A DNA stretch of 64,000 bases from Streptomyces clavuligerus (GCF_005519465.1 NZ_CP027859.1:558001-622000), one strand, 5' to 3'. Positions 49,711 to 59,032 are shown, numbered from the stretch's first letter. Made by a program: numbers and translations. Notes: generated by a model not told the origin, from the letters alone.

Positions 49711-51240
49711 ATGTCGTCACGGGGCAGATCCGTACTGCGGCGCATCGCGGCGCGGGCCACGGCTGTGGTGCTGGGAATCGTCATGGCCGTCACCAGCGGC
49801 CTTGTCACCACCGGCCTTGTCACCACCGGCCTTGTCACCACCGGCCTTATCGCCGCTCCTGCGGCTCACGCGTCGCCGTCCGCCGCGGGGGTCCTGCGGT
49901 GGGCACCGTGCGGCGGTCCGGCGAGACCGGGAGCCGAGTGCGCCACTCTCCCGGTGCCGGTCGACTGGGCCCGCCCGGACGGGCCGGGACTCGGCCTGGC
50001 CGTGGCCCGCCGCAAGGCCACCGGCCCCGGCACACGTGTCGGTTCGATGGTGTTCGGCCCCGGCGGGCCGGGCGACTCGGGTGTGGAAACGGTGGTGCGC
50101 CGTATCGGCCGGTTCAGCCCCGAGGTCCGCAGCAGGTTCGACATCGTCAGCTTCGATCCGCGTGGCGTGGGGGGCAGCAGTCCGGTGATCTGCTCCGGCG
50201 ACCTGTTGGCCGAGCGGCCGTCACCCGAGCTGAGGAGCCAGGCGGACTTCGACGCCACCGTGGCGTACAACAGACGGCTCCGTGCCGACTGCCGAGCCCG
50301 TACCGGCCCGGTCTTCGACCACCTCGACACCGCCCGGACGGTCCGGGATCTGGAGGCCCTCCGGGCCGCCCTCGGCGAGCGGAAGCTGACCTTCCACGGC
50401 AGCTCGTACGGCACGCTGCTCGGGGCGCAGTACGCCGAGACCTATCCGCGCCGTGTCCGCGCGATGGTGCTGGAAAGCGTCATGGACCACAGCGTCCCGA
50501 CCACCCGTGACTTTCTGCGGTCCCAGGCGGCCGCTGCGGACGATTCCTTCCAGGAGTTCGTGAGCTGGTGCGACGGCGCCGCGGAGTGCGCGCTGCGCGA
50601 CCGTGATGTCCGCGAGGTCTGGCGGGGCCTGTTGACGCGGGCCGGGCGGGGCGAGCTGGAGGACCCGACGAAGCCGGGCATCGCGCTGTCGTCCGCCGAC
50701 CTGGTCAACAAGATCGCGTTCCGAAGTTTCTACCGGGCCGACCACGCGGGCCTGGCCACGGTGATCGCGAAGATGGACACGAGCGAACCACTGCCGGCGT
50801 CGCCCACCCGGGTGGCGCCGCTGCCTCCGGCCACCCCGGTCTTCTGCTCGGACTGGCGACTGCCGGTGCGCGACCACCGGGAGTACGCCTCGCTCGTCGC
50901 CCTGATGCACACGACCGCGCCCGACCTGCCTCATCTGCTGCCGATACAGATGGTCGCGGCGTGTCTGGGCACGCCGACCGCCAACCCGCAGCATCGTCTG
51001 GACGCACGCGGCGTCCCGCCCGTCCTGGTGTCCAACGCGCTGCACGATCCCGCCACCGGCCACCCCTGGGCCGTCTCGGTGGCCCGGCAGCTCGGCCGCA
51101 GCGGCGTGCTGCTCACCTACGAGGGCCATGGGCACGGCAGCGTCACCCGCGGCCCGTGCATGGAGGACACCGTGGACAGCTACCTCATCGACCTGACCGT
51201 GCCGCCCCGGGGCATGAGCTGCCCCGCCATACCCGTCTGA
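49711..51240 (+). CDS. Secreted alpha/beta-hydrolase, S33 tripeptidyl aminopeptidase type
   Basis: A 509-residue exported peptidase. ATG 49711 has GCGAGGAGG upstream. The signal peptide contains a tandem repeat (GLVTT three times). The catalytic domain shows MVFGPGGPGDSGVE (oxyanion region), IVSFDPRGVGGSSPV, nucleophile Ser in TFHGSSYGTLLGAQYAE, and a C-terminal TAP-like domain with ALHDPATG and His in YEGHGHGS. Several cysteines suggest disulphides, as in the SlpD/SlpE/Tap proteases of Streptomyces. It would remove tripeptides from protein N-termini outside the cell. Confidence 0.9.
   Translation: MSSRGRSVLRRIAARATAVVLGIVMAVTSGLVTTGLVTTGLVTTGLIAAPAAHASPSAAGVLRWAPCGGPARPGAECATLPVPVDWARPDGPGLGLAVARRKATGPGTRVGSMVFGPGGPGDSGVETVVRRIGRFSPEVRSRFDIVSFDPRGVGGSSPVICSGDLLAERPSPELRSQADFDATVAYNRRLRADCRARTGPVFDHLDTARTVRDLEALRAALGERKLTFHGSSYGTLLGAQYAETYPRRVRAMVLESVMDHSVPTTRDFLRSQAAAADDSFQEFVSWCDGAAECALRDRDVREVWRGLLTRAGRGELEDPTKPGIALSSADLVNKIAFRSFYRADHAGLATVIAKMDTSEPLPASPTRVAPLPPATPVFCSDWRLPVRDHREYASLVALMHTTAPDLPHLLPIQMVAACLGTPTANPQHRLDARGVPPVLVSNALHDPATGHPWAVSVARQLGRSGVLLTYEGHGHGSVTRGPCMEDTVDSYLIDLTVPPRGMSCPAIPV
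49799..49849. repeat. 15-bp tandem repeat in the signal-peptide coding region
   Basis: Three tandem copies of ggccttgtcaccacc and a diverged fourth encode the repeated GLVTT within the hydrophobic core of the signal peptide of the S33 hydrolase. Confidence 0.9.
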
Positions 51241-51409
51241 CCCGCCCGTACGACTTCGCGACACGACGGCAGGCGTATAGCGCTTGACGTATATCGCGTG
51301 ACGACCACTGCCGAGGTCGACTCCGGCGCGTTCGCCCCTTCTCCCCTGCCGGGCCCTCGGCGAACCTGGTACCGGATGCACTGCTTCACCTTCCGGAGGC
51401 GAGGGAGCG

Positions 51410-52195
51410 ATGAGGACACGTTCGCATGGGGCCGGTGCGCTGGCCGTCGGAGCCGCCGTGATGACGCTGCTCGCCGGTCAGGCGCACGCGGTACCGGTGT
51501 TGCCCCCGGGCGGCTGGAACGGGGACCCCGACACCGGCCTCGGTACCGGCGTCTTCGGTCATATCGGCAGCAACTGCGATCCGCTCCACGGCAACAGCGT
51601 CACCAGCCCGACCGACGACAGCCGTGGCAAGATCTGGCGTTACCACAAGCCGGTGGGCTCCGGACGCTGCGAGAGCAAGGGCATCACCGTCCCGGACAGC
51701 GCCACCGGCCGCGGCGTGGTCCACGACTTCACCCCCCGGGAAGGAGAGCGGACCACGTACTACTTCGGCTGGGAGAGCAGACTCTCCAGCACCGTGGACA
51801 ACCATGCGATCTTCCAGTGGAAGTCCTACCCCGCGGGCCTACAGAACTGGCCCGTCGTCCTCAAGGTGGTGAACAGCAGACTCACCCTGATCCACCGCAA
51901 GGAGACCTCGCCCGTCCCGGACACCCTCTGGGACCGGGCCCTCCTCCCCCATGAATGGAACCACATCGTCCTGGGGCTGACGCTCTCCGGCGACCCGAGC
52001 ACCGGCGCCATCGAACTATGGCTCAACGGGGCGAAGCAGACCCTCAGAAACGGCGGGACGGTGTGGAACGGCCGTACCTGGGACTTGGGGAACCAGCCCA
52101 AGTGGGGTCTGTACGGGGCCACCGCGCACGAGGTGGACCACGACATCGACCGGGTCCGGGTCAGTACCGACTACCACGATGTGAAGCACGGCTGA
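51410..52195 (+). CDS. Secreted polysaccharide lyase-like protein (heparin lyase I-type jelly roll)
   Basis: A 261-residue exported protein. ATG 51410 has GGAGGCGAGGG upstream. The signal peptide ends GQAHAVPV. The mature part has the beta-jelly-roll pattern of polysaccharide lyase family proteins: DFTPREGERTTYYFGWESRL, HAIFQWKSYPAGLQNWPVVLKV, PHEWNHIVLGLTLSGDPSTGAIELWLNG and KWGLYGATAHEVDHDIDRVRV. Two cysteines lie near the N-terminus (SNCDP, GRCES). It is probably a lyase or carbohydrate-binding protein; the substrate is unknown. Confidence 0.75.
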   Translation: MRTRSHGAGALAVGAAVMTLLAGQAHAVPVLPPGGWNGDPDTGLGTGVFGHIGSNCDPLHGNSVTSPTDDSRGKIWRYHKPVGSGRCESKGITVPDSATGRGVVHDFTPREGERTTYYFGWESRLSSTVDNHAIFQWKSYPAGLQNWPVVLKVVNSRLTLIHRKETSPVPDTLWDRALLPHEWNHIVLGLTLSGDPSTGAIELWLNGAKQTLRNGGTVWNGRTWDLGNQPKWGLYGATAHEVDHDIDRVRVSTDYHDVKHG

Positions 52196-52261
52196 CGCTC
52201 GGGCAGGCATGGCGGCCGACAGGCCATGGGGAGGCTGGAGAAAGAGAGAGTAGAGCAGTCA

Positions 52262-53560
52262 TCAGCCGGACTGTCGCGACGATTCGGATGTGGTGGACTC
52301 TGCGGATTCGACCGGTTTCGCCGCGGCTGGCTCATCGGATTCGGAACTCGGCGCGCGCAGATTCCGTACGGCCGGAATCATCAGCACCACGGAATTGGCG
52401 AGGAGTTGCCAGCCGACACCGACGGCCAGGACCAGGCCGATGCTGGTGTACTCGGCCAGCGGACCGGCGAGGGCAAGTCCGATCGGTCCCACCGAATAGG
52501 CGCCGAAGGTTACATACGACATCACCCGGGACAAGCTGTCCGCGGGGACGTGCCGCTGGATCGTCGTCATCCAGAGGCTGTTGAACACCGCGCTCGACAC
52601 ACCGGCGGTGAGCGCCGCGGCACACACCGTCCACAGCGGGGCGCGGACCGCGAAGGCCGCCGAGGGCGCCGCCCACACAAAGGTGACCAGGGTGGTCACC
52701 ACCAGCGGACGGGACGGCCGCCGACCGAGCAGCAGCAGGCCACCCAGCAGGGAGCCGACGCCGAAGGTGGCGACGATCAGACCCCATGCCTCGGAGCCGC
52801 CGTAGTCACGATCCGCCGAGACGGGGCCGAGCACCAGGTAGGGCGCCCACACCAGCAGATTGAACAAGGTGAACTGGAGTGTGACGGTCCATAGCCAGGT
52901 GTGCTCCGAGAAGGCCCGCCATCCGGACCGCAGTTCGGCCACCATGGAGCTGCCGCCGCGGTCGGGGGCCTGGTCACCGATCCGCAACATGAGCAGGGCC
53001 ACGACGCTGGCCAGGTAACTGAGGGTGTTCACCAGCAGCACGGCCGCCGCCGACACGACCGCGATCAGCACCCCCGCGACGGCCGGTCCGGCCACGTTCG
53101 CCGCCGAGTGGGCCATCCCGAGCCAGGAGTTGGCCTCGGGCAGCCGGTCCTTCGGCGCGAGTTGCGGAACCAGGCCGTCGAACGAGGGCAGGAACAGGGC
53201 CTCGCCCACCCCACCGCAGGCAGCGAGTGCGACGACCACCCACAACGGCACCGGCCCGAGTATGAACAGCACCGCCAGGGCACCCTGGCTGAGGGCGCGG
53301 ACGGAGTCGGCCACCAGCATCACCGTGCGCCGCGGCAGCCGGTCGCCGAGCACGCCGCCGCCCAGCAGGAGAAGCACCATCGGAACGATACGAGCGGCGA
53401 GCACCAGACTCAGATCGGTGGGTGAGCCCCCCATGTGCAGGACCGCGAAGGCGAGCGCCACGGAGGCCATGGACGTACCGAGGTTGGAGGTGAAGTATCC
53501 GACGAAGAAGACCGAGAAATCACGGGAACGAAAAACTGCGAAACGCTCCTGAGACCCCAT
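52262..53560 (-). CDS. MFS efflux transporter (EntS / MFS_3-like)
   Basis: A 432-residue permease with about 12 membrane helices. MFS hallmarks: FFVGYFTSNLGTSMASVALAF in helix 1, GGGVLGDRLPRRTVML between helices 2 and 3, and a matching pseudo-repeat in the second half. The C-terminus is a Ser/Glu-rich tail. The start is ATG 53560 (an in-frame TTG precedes it). The subfamily exports siderophores, macrolides or other small molecules; no substrate can be assigned. It is divergent from the lipase-like gene. Confidence 0.9.
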   Translation of the reverse strand: MGSQERFAVFRSRDFSVFFVGYFTSNLGTSMASVALAFAVLHMGGSPTDLSLVLAARIVPMVLLLLGGGVLGDRLPRRTVMLVADSVRALSQGALAVLFILGPVPLWVVVALAACGGVGEALFLPSFDGLVPQLAPKDRLPEANSWLGMAHSAANVAGPAVAGVLIAVVSAAAVLLVNTLSYLASVVALLMLRIGDQAPDRGGSSMVAELRSGWRAFSEHTWLWTVTLQFTLFNLLVWAPYLVLGPVSADRDYGGSEAWGLIVATFGVGSLLGGLLLLGRRPSRPLVVTTLVTFVWAAPSAAFAVRAPLWTVCAAALTAGVSSAVFNSLWMTTIQRHVPADSLSRVMSYVTFGAYSVGPIGLALAGPLAEYTSIGLVLAVGVGWQLLANSVVLMIPAVRNLRAPSSESDEPAAAKPVESAESTTSESSRQSG

Positions 53561-53975
53561 CAACGGACAATCCTCACCATGAAGGGAAAAGAGCTCTGCG
53601 GAGCGAATCCATGCACTGAATCAAAAGCCCTTTCCCACGACACACATTTGTTTCCTCGCTGAGGGAAGAGGCTACGCAACCCGAACGATCCACGCCGACC
53701 CGAGGGTCACTGGCCGAAGACACGTCCCCGTTCGCTCCCCGGAGCGGCCACGGCCCCCAGCGCGCCATGGCCGAACCCTCACCGTCAACCCGGACACGGC
53801 CCCCGGGACAGCCAGAGCGCGCCTGCCCGCTGCCCCGGTCCGTCGTCCACCCCCCGGTGGACGGCGGATCACCCCGGGGTCGCAGCCGCGGCGGCCGGAC
53901 GCGCAACCCCCGGCCGAGGGACGTTCATCCGCCGAGCTGATGCCCGACGGCCTGCCCCCTCCTTAGCCTTCTTGC
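53561..53975. other. Divergent intergenic region
   Basis: 415 bp. An AT-richer segment at 53570-53680 contains ttcctc-gctg-agggaa, an imperfect inverted repeat, and is the likely promoter of the MFS gene. The rest is GC-rich with no gene. Confidence 0.35.
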
Positions 53976-55286
53976 ATGATCGAAACCCACCGCGGCATCC
54001 ACCGCGGCGCCCTGGCCGCGCTGCTCGCGCTCTCCGTCACCCTGCCTCTGGCACAGACGGCGATGGCCAGGCCGTTCCCCGTGTCCGCGGCGGCCCCGGG
54101 GTCCTCGTTCTCCGCTCCCGACCGGCCCGGGAGCGTACCGGCCCCGCTCGTACCGTCGGGTCCGCCGGCCTCGGCCACCTCCGACGGCGACGGCAACGGC
54201 GACGGCGAGATCCGGAAGTGGTACGAGCGGATCGTGCTCCCGCGCCCCACCGGACCGTACGCGGTGGGCACATCGTCCCTGCATCTGACGGACCGTGACC
54301 GCCAGGAGCCCTGGGTGCCCGGTGCCGGACCCCGGCAGTCGCTGGTGTCCCTGCACTATCCCGCCCGCCCGCGCACCGGCGGCCCGGTCGCGCCCTATGT
54401 CCGCGCGGACGAGGCCCGCGCGCTGGTGGAGACCCTGGGCAAGGACCTCCTGCCGCCGGACAGCGCGGGACCGATCGCCGGGACGCGGACCTGGTCCCGG
54501 CAGGACGCCCGCCCGGCCCGGGGCTCCTTCCCGCTCCTCGTCCTGTCACCGGGCTTCGGCGCGCCCCGCCAGAGCCTGACCCATCTCGCCGAGTCCCTGG
54601 CGGGCAACGGCTATGTCGTCGCCTCCCTCGACCACGCCTTCGAGTCGGCCGCGACGGCCTTCCCCGACCGGGGTGTCCTGCCCTGTACGGCCTGTGAGAA
54701 GACGGAGACCGGAGAGGTCGGCCACGCCGCGGTGGTGGAGGGGCGGGCGAAGGACGTGTCCCATGTCCTGGACCGGCTCCTCGGCCCCGCGTCCGTCTGG
54801 CGGCACTCCTCGATGATCGACCCCCGGCGGATCGGCATGGCCGGACACTCCATCGGCGGGGCCTCGGCCGCGCGCACCATGGCGGAGGATCCCCGGGTGG
54901 ACGCCGGAGTCAATATGGACGGCAGCTTCTTCTCCCCCGTCCCCGAGGAGGGGCTGAGGGGCCGACCGTTCCTGCTGCTGGGCGCCGAGGACGGTGTCCC
55001 GGGCGGCACCGACGCCACCTGGGACGACGGTTGGAAGCGGCTCGACGGCTGGAAGCGCTGGCTGACGGTGGCCGGAAGCCACCATCTCACCTTCAGCGAC
55101 GCGCCCGTGCTCGCCTCGGCGCTGGGGGTGCCGGGCACGCCCGGCGGACTCTCCGGCCGGCGGTCGCAGCAGATCACCCGCGACTGTGTCACCGCCTTCT
55201 TCGACCGCCATCTGAAGCACGCCGACCGCCCCCTGCTCGACGGCCCGACCGCCGCCAACCCCGAGATAACCTTCCACTCCCCCTGA
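53976..55286 (+). CDS. Secreted alpha/beta-hydrolase (PAF acetylhydrolase / lipase-like)
   Basis: A 436-residue exported hydrolase. A signal peptide (residues 1-30, ending AQTAMARP) is followed by a Pro/Ser-rich linker. The catalytic domain has FPLLVLSPGFGAPRQS, the nucleophile Ser in GMAGHSIGGASAART, and the acid and His in later segments (LLLGAEDG and GSHHLTF). Two cysteines (PCTACEKTE) lie between. This plan fits the platelet-activating factor acetylhydrolase and polyester hydrolase group. It would cleave ester substrates outside the cell. Confidence 0.85.
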   Translation: MIETHRGIHRGALAALLALSVTLPLAQTAMARPFPVSAAAPGSSFSAPDRPGSVPAPLVPSGPPASATSDGDGNGDGEIRKWYERIVLPRPTGPYAVGTSSLHLTDRDRQEPWVPGAGPRQSLVSLHYPARPRTGGPVAPYVRADEARALVETLGKDLLPPDSAGPIAGTRTWSRQDARPARGSFPLLVLSPGFGAPRQSLTHLAESLAGNGYVVASLDHAFESAATAFPDRGVLPCTACEKTETGEVGHAAVVEGRAKDVSHVLDRLLGPASVWRHSSMIDPRRIGMAGHSIGGASAARTMAEDPRVDAGVNMDGSFFSPVPEEGLRGRPFLLLGAEDGVPGGTDATWDDGWKRLDGWKRWLTVAGSHHLTFSDAPVLASALGVPGTPGGLSGRRSQQITRDCVTAFFDRHLKHADRPLLDGPTAANPEITFHSP

Positions 55287-55401
55287 CCGGCGGGGCCGCC
55301 CCTCCCCGTTCGTCAGCGGGCCGGGGCCGGGGCGGCTCGTCCCCCTGAAGCCGTGGCCTCCTCCGGCGGCGGGCGGTCCCGGCGCGGCGGGCCGGGCAGG
55401 G

Positions 55402-55848
55402 TCAGGCCAAGGAGGCCGGGGAGGCCGGGGCGCTCACGGCGGTGTTCTGTCCGGCCACGATCCTCCAGCCGTCCGGGCGCTCGGCGATCACATAGAGCGC
55501 CGATCCCCAGACGCCGTCGACGGGGGTTCCCGCGGCGTCGGTGGGTGTCTGGACCACGTTCACGGCGATGACCCCGGGGACGATCTCCAGGAGCTTGGTG
55601 ATCTCGTAGCGGGCGAAGGACTCGCTGAGGAAACCCTTCAGCGCGGGAGCACTGGACTCGGTGATCGCCGCACGGCCGTCCAGCCGCGTACCCATGGCGT
55701 TGGACCAGGACGCCTCGGTCGCGAACTGCTCGCCCAGCGCGATCGGGTTCTTGGTGTTGAACGCCTCCTCCAGCGCCTTCACCACGGCGGACACCGCCTC
55801 CTGGATCTGCCACGACACCGTTCCCACGACAAGGACCTCGTTGGGCAT
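55402..55848 (-). CDS. SnoaL-like / SgcJ-type (DUF4440) protein
   Basis: A 148-residue NTF2-fold protein. ATG 55848 with AAGGGA upstream is preferred to the longer frame. Characteristic parts: VVKALEEAFNTKNPIALGEQF, ASWSNAMGTRLDGRAAI, and the closing strands ALYVIAERPDGWRIVAGQNT. SgcJ/EcaC family members are small cyclase- or isomerase-like or ligand-binding proteins of mixed function. It is convergent with the lipase-like gene and divergent from the PadR operon. Confidence 0.82.
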   Translation of the reverse strand: MPNEVLVVGTVSWQIQEAVSAVVKALEEAFNTKNPIALGEQFATEASWSNAMGTRLDGRAAITESSAPALKGFLSESFARYEITKLLEIVPGVIAVNVVQTPTDAAGTPVDGVWGSALYVIAERPDGWRIVAGQNTAVSAPASPASLA

Positions 55849-56004
55849 GACCGTATCCCTTCGGTTCCGGACTCCGTCCGGGGCGACGGTCGTCGTCGCC
55901 GAGATCCATCCGACAACCTCAAGAGCGGTTGAGATCAAGCGGAATGCCGCCCGGTCCGCGGCCGGGCGCGGCGCCAGCGGCCATGACCGACCCCTCTACT
56001 CTGT

Positions 56005-56040
56005 GGTACCGTGTACTGGTACTTGGTACTACGCAGTACT
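56005..56040 (+). promoter_or_regulatory. GTAC repeat cluster, probable PadR operator/promoter
   Basis: Five GTAC tetramers start at 56006, 56013, 56019, 56026 and 56036, within a locally AT-rich segment that includes two adjacent tggtact units. It ends 24 nt before the PadR start codon. Position and repeat structure suggest autoregulation by PadR. The motif is not the classical ATGT-N8-ACAT PadR site. Confidence 0.5.
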
Positions 56041-56063
56041 AAGAAAACCGAAGAGGACCCGCG

Positions 56064-56390
56064 ATGGACGATCTGACGGAGATGCTGAAGGGCACGCTTG
56101 AGGGCTGCGTGCTGCACATCATCAGCAGCGAGGAGACCTACGGGTACGCCATCACACGTCGGCTGAACGAACTCGGCTTCACCGACGTCGCCGAGGGGAC
56201 GGTCTACACCATCCTGGTGCGACTGGAGCGGAACGGACTCGTCCAGGTGACGAAACGGCCCTCCGGGCTGGGGCCACCACGCAAGTTCTTCGCGCTCAAC
56301 GACACGGGGCGCCAGGAACTCGCGACGTTCTGGGCGAAGTGGGAGTACCTCTCCTCACGCATCGACAAGCTCAAGGAGGGCGGGCGATGA
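56064..56390 (+). CDS. PadR-family transcriptional regulator
   Basis: A 108-residue winged-helix protein: LKGTLEGCVLHIISSEETYGYAI, then the recognition helix GFTDVAEGTVYTILVRLERNGLV and the wing PSGLGPPRKFFALNDTGRQEL. It has the short (class 2) architecture with a single C-terminal helix. ATG 56064 has AAGAGGA upstream, and the stop overlaps the next gene by 4 nt. PadR plus DUF1048 genes form a common Gram-positive operon, in which PadR represses its own transcript until it binds a drug-like ligand. Confidence 0.95.
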   Translation: MDDLTEMLKGTLEGCVLHIISSEETYGYAITRRLNELGFTDVAEGTVYTILVRLERNGLVQVTKRPSGLGPPRKFFALNDTGRQELATFWAKWEYLSSRIDKLKEGGR

Positions 56391-56743
56391 CCTTCTGGGA
56401 GACCATCACCGGCAGCGACCTCACCAGGGAATGGAAGGGATTCCAGGCCCGGGCCGACGCGCTGCCGGACGACCACCGGGCGGCGTGGGAACAGATCAAC
56501 GCGCATCTCTTCCCCCACGCGGACTTCACCGGCCGCAGCCTGATGCCGATTCTCGACGGCGTCCTGGGGCTGCTCGAAGAGACAGCGGCGGACGGGCGGA
56601 GCGCTCACGAGGTGCTCGGCGACGACCTCCCGGGCTTCTGCTCGGCGCTGGTCGGCGGCGAAGGGGCCCGGAGCCATCGCGACCGGTGGCGCGAGCAGTT
56701 GAACAGGAACGTCGCGAGGAAACTGGGCCGGCTGGGAGGCTGA
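56387..56743 (+). CDS. DUF1048 protein 1
   Basis: A 118-residue helical DUF1048 protein: DLTREWKGFQARADALPDDHRAAWEQIN, then HEVLGDDLPGFCSALVGGEG. The start ATG 56387 overlaps the PadR stop. DUF1048 proteins are small, soluble, usually in PadR operons, and of unknown function. It precedes its paralogue by 1 nt of intergenic DNA. Confidence 0.92.
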   Translation: MTFWETITGSDLTREWKGFQARADALPDDHRAAWEQINAHLFPHADFTGRSLMPILDGVLGLLEETAADGRSAHEVLGDDLPGFCSALVGGEGARSHRDRWREQLNRNVARKLGRLGG

Positions 56744-56744
56744 C

Positions 56745-57074
56745 ATGAGTATCCAGGACATCATCCAGGGCAAGAGGCAGTGGCGGGCGCACCGGGCGCG
56801 GATCGAGGCGCTGCCGCCGGACTACCGGATCGTCTACCGGGAGATGCAGAGGTATCTCTTCAAGGTCGGACCGGTCTCCCTGTCCGAGGGGAACCTCCTC
56901 TCGGAGATCGCCGACTTCTTCGAGGAGGGCGTGGCGGGCGGCAAGGGGGTGCTGGAGCTGACCGGCAGCGACGTCGCCGCCTTCTGCGACGGCCTGATCA
57001 AGGACTCGCGCACCTATGCGGAGATCCACCAAGAGATCATCGGCGGAAAGACCACCGGCGCGGCCGGGAAGTAG
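56745..57074 (+). CDS. DUF1048 protein 2
   Basis: A 109-residue paralogue of the previous gene with the same helical plan: WRAHRARIEALPPDYRIVYREMQRYLF, then LELTGSDVAAFCDGLIKDS. ATG 56745 has GGGAGG upstream, inside the end of the preceding gene. Third and last gene of the PadR operon. Confidence 0.92.
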   Translation: MSIQDIIQGKRQWRAHRARIEALPPDYRIVYREMQRYLFKVGPVSLSEGNLLSEIADFFEEGVAGGKGVLELTGSDVAAFCDGLIKDSRTYAEIHQEIIGGKTTGAAGK

Positions 57075-57366
57075 CACCCGCCGCCCTTCCCCGGGGACGG
57101 GCCCGGGACCCCGCCGAAAGGTTTCAGCCGACGGCGGCGAGCCCCGGGCCCGCTGCCGTCGGCGGGTGAACCTCCCGGTGTGCGCGTCCGTGCGATGGGG
57201 TGCGCCCCGACGACAGAAGACGACAGGAACGGCGACAGGAACCACGCGCGCCGGCCTTCCCCATGCCTCACCGGAGCGATCCCAAGGCCGGCCTTGCCCC
57301 CCACCTCGTGTGTCCGTTCCTCCCCCCATCCGTTCTGCATGACGTCCTGCCCCAGGGAGGGCAACG

Positions 57367-57804
57367 ATGTTCCAGCGGCTCAGGCCCGCGGCGCTGATCG
57401 CGGCAGCCATGTGTACAGCACTCCTCTTCGGCCCGACCGGTACGGCGCAGGCCGACGGCTCCCCCCTGATCGCCCGTGTCGGCAGCGGCGACCACCTGGT
57501 CGCGATCGGGTACGAGCACAGTGACTACGGCGGCGCGGCCCTCCAGTTCTTCAGCGATCACTCGGACTGCTCGCCCACGTCGCGGACGCACAACTTCGAC
57601 ACGTTCCCCCCGGGCTGGAACGACAGGATCAGCTCGATGCGGATCGGCGGCGGCACGTGCGGCGCCTACGCCTTCGACCACATCAACCGGCACGGGCCGA
57701 TGGTCACGATCGGTGGCTATGTCTCCTCCATGCCCGCCGGGTGGAACGACCGCCTCAGCTCTCTTGAGGTCACCTATGCCTGGTGGTGGCCCCGGGCCCG
57801 CTGA
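57367..57804 (+). CDS. Secreted peptidase inhibitor family I36 protein, paralogue of 65-430
   Basis: A 145-residue exported protein. ATG 57367 follows CAGGGAGGG. The signal peptide is ALIAAAMCTALLFGPTGTAQAD. The mature domain has two crystallin-like repeats, each with a YEHSDYGG or similar strand and a WNDR(I/L)SS motif, and two cysteines (SDCSPT, GTCGAY). It is probably an inhibitor of a secreted metalloprotease, as suggested for the similar protein at the left end of the window. Confidence 0.82.
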   Translation: MFQRLRPAALIAAAMCTALLFGPTGTAQADGSPLIARVGSGDHLVAIGYEHSDYGGAALQFFSDHSDCSPTSRTHNFDTFPPGWNDRISSMRIGGGTCGAYAFDHINRHGPMVTIGGYVSSMPAGWNDRLSSLEVTYAWWWPRAR

Positions 57805-57878
57805 CCCGGGGCGACCGCCGCGGCGCTCGGCCCGATGCCCGGCGACCGGCTGTGCACAGGCCCCGGACCCGCCCCGCC

Positions 57879-57922
57879 CGTCCGTCCATCCGCCCGTCCG
57901 TCATCCGTCCGTCCGCCCGTCC
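57879..57922. repeat. CCGT-type simple repeat
   Basis: A run of ccgt/ccgc tetramers (about ten units, imperfect) lies between the convergent I36 and phosphate transporter genes. Confidence 0.6.
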
Positions 57923-57925
57923 ATG

Positions 57926-59032
57926 TCAGCCGAAGGGGTCGTTGACGTTGTCGGGGGTGACGGGACGTCGGCGGGCCCGGTGGGCGAGCCACACGGTGGC
58001 CGTCACGGTGGCCGCCGCCACGAGGGCGACGCCCGGGACGCCCCGACCGGCGACGGCCGCGCAGCCACCGCCGATGGCGGCCGCCGAGGGCAGGGTGAGC
58101 ACCCAGGAGAGCGCGATCCGTCCGGCGATCCGCCACCGGACGGCCGACAGACCGCGGACCAGGCCGACCCCCAGGATGCTGCCCGAGCAGACCTGCGTGG
58201 TGGAGAGCGGAAAGCCCAGCCGGGACGAGCCGAGGATGACGGCGGTCGCCGCGGTCTCGGCGACAAAGCCCTGAGCGGGCCTGATGTCCGTGAGCCGGGT
58301 GCCCATCGTCCGGATGATCCGCCAGCCGCCGCAGTATGTCCCGAGGGCGATCGCCGCCCCCGCCGTGAGCACCACCCACAGCGGCGGCGGCGAGCCATGG
58401 GCGAGGACTCCGCCGGAGATGAGCGCCAGCGTCATGACGCCCATCGTCTTCTGCGCGTCATTGGTGCCATGGGCGAGGGCCACCAGGGAGGCCGACCCGA
58501 TCTGGCCGATCCGGAAGGCACGGGCCGCCGGGCCCCGGTCCGGGTCCCGGACGACCAGGCGGACCAGGCAGATCCCGGCCAGCGCCAGCAGACATCCGAC
58601 CACCGGCGAGAGAAGCGCGGGGAGGATCACCTTCCCGAACACCGCGCCGAAGAAGACGGCCGACTCCCCCGCGCCCACCCAGACCGCTCCGATCAGCCCG
58701 CCGAGAAGGGCGTGTGTGGAACTCGACGGCAGACCGAGGAACCACGTGAACACATTCCACAGAATGCCCCCGGTGAGACCCGCGAAGATCATCATCAAGG
58801 AGACCTGGGCGTCGTCCACAAGGCCGCCCGAGACGGTCTCCGCGACCCGTACCGAGAGAAAGGCGCCCACCAGGTTGAACACCCCGGCGACCGCGACGGC
58901 GACCCGCGGCCGGAGCGCCCCCGTGGCGATGGAGGTGGCCATGGCGTTCGCGGTGTCGTGGAAGCCATTGGTGAAGTCGAAGGCCAGCGCCGTGACCAGC
59001 ACCAGGGCGAGGAGGGCGTCGGGCCGACTCAC
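57926..59032 (-). CDS. PiT-family inorganic phosphate transporter
   Basis: A permease of about 368 residues. Signature motifs of the PHO4/PiT family are duplicated, as expected: FTNGFHDTANAMATSIATGAL near the N-terminus and AHGTNDAQKTMGVMTLAL in the middle. About ten membrane segments. It takes up phosphate or metal-phosphate with a proton. The start is uncertain: GTG 59032 is chosen because the first helix begins soon after it, but GTG 59047 is also possible and neither has a clear ribosome site. No phoU-like gene is adjacent. Confidence 0.9.
   Translation of the reverse strand: MSRPDALLALVLVTALAFDFTNGFHDTANAMATSIATGALRPRVAVAVAGVFNLVGAFLSVRVAETVSGGLVDDAQVSLMMIFAGLTGGILWNVFTWFLGLPSSSTHALLGGLIGAVWVGAGESAVFFGAVFGKVILPALLSPVVGCLLALAGICLVRLVVRDPDRGPAARAFRIGQIGSASLVALAHGTNDAQKTMGVMTLALISGGVLAHGSPPPLWVVLTAGAAIALGTYCGGWRIIRTMGTRLTDIRPAQGFVAETAATAVILGSSRLGFPLSTTQVCSGSILGVGLVRGLSAVRWRIAGRIALSWVLTLPSAAAIGGGCAAVAGRGVPGVALVAAATVTATVWLAHRARRRPVTPDNVNDPFG

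Noticed and set aside
49635..49841. Minus-strand frame with VTRPVV repeats
   Set aside because: It is the antisense of the signal-peptide repeat of the S33 hydrolase and has no independent support.
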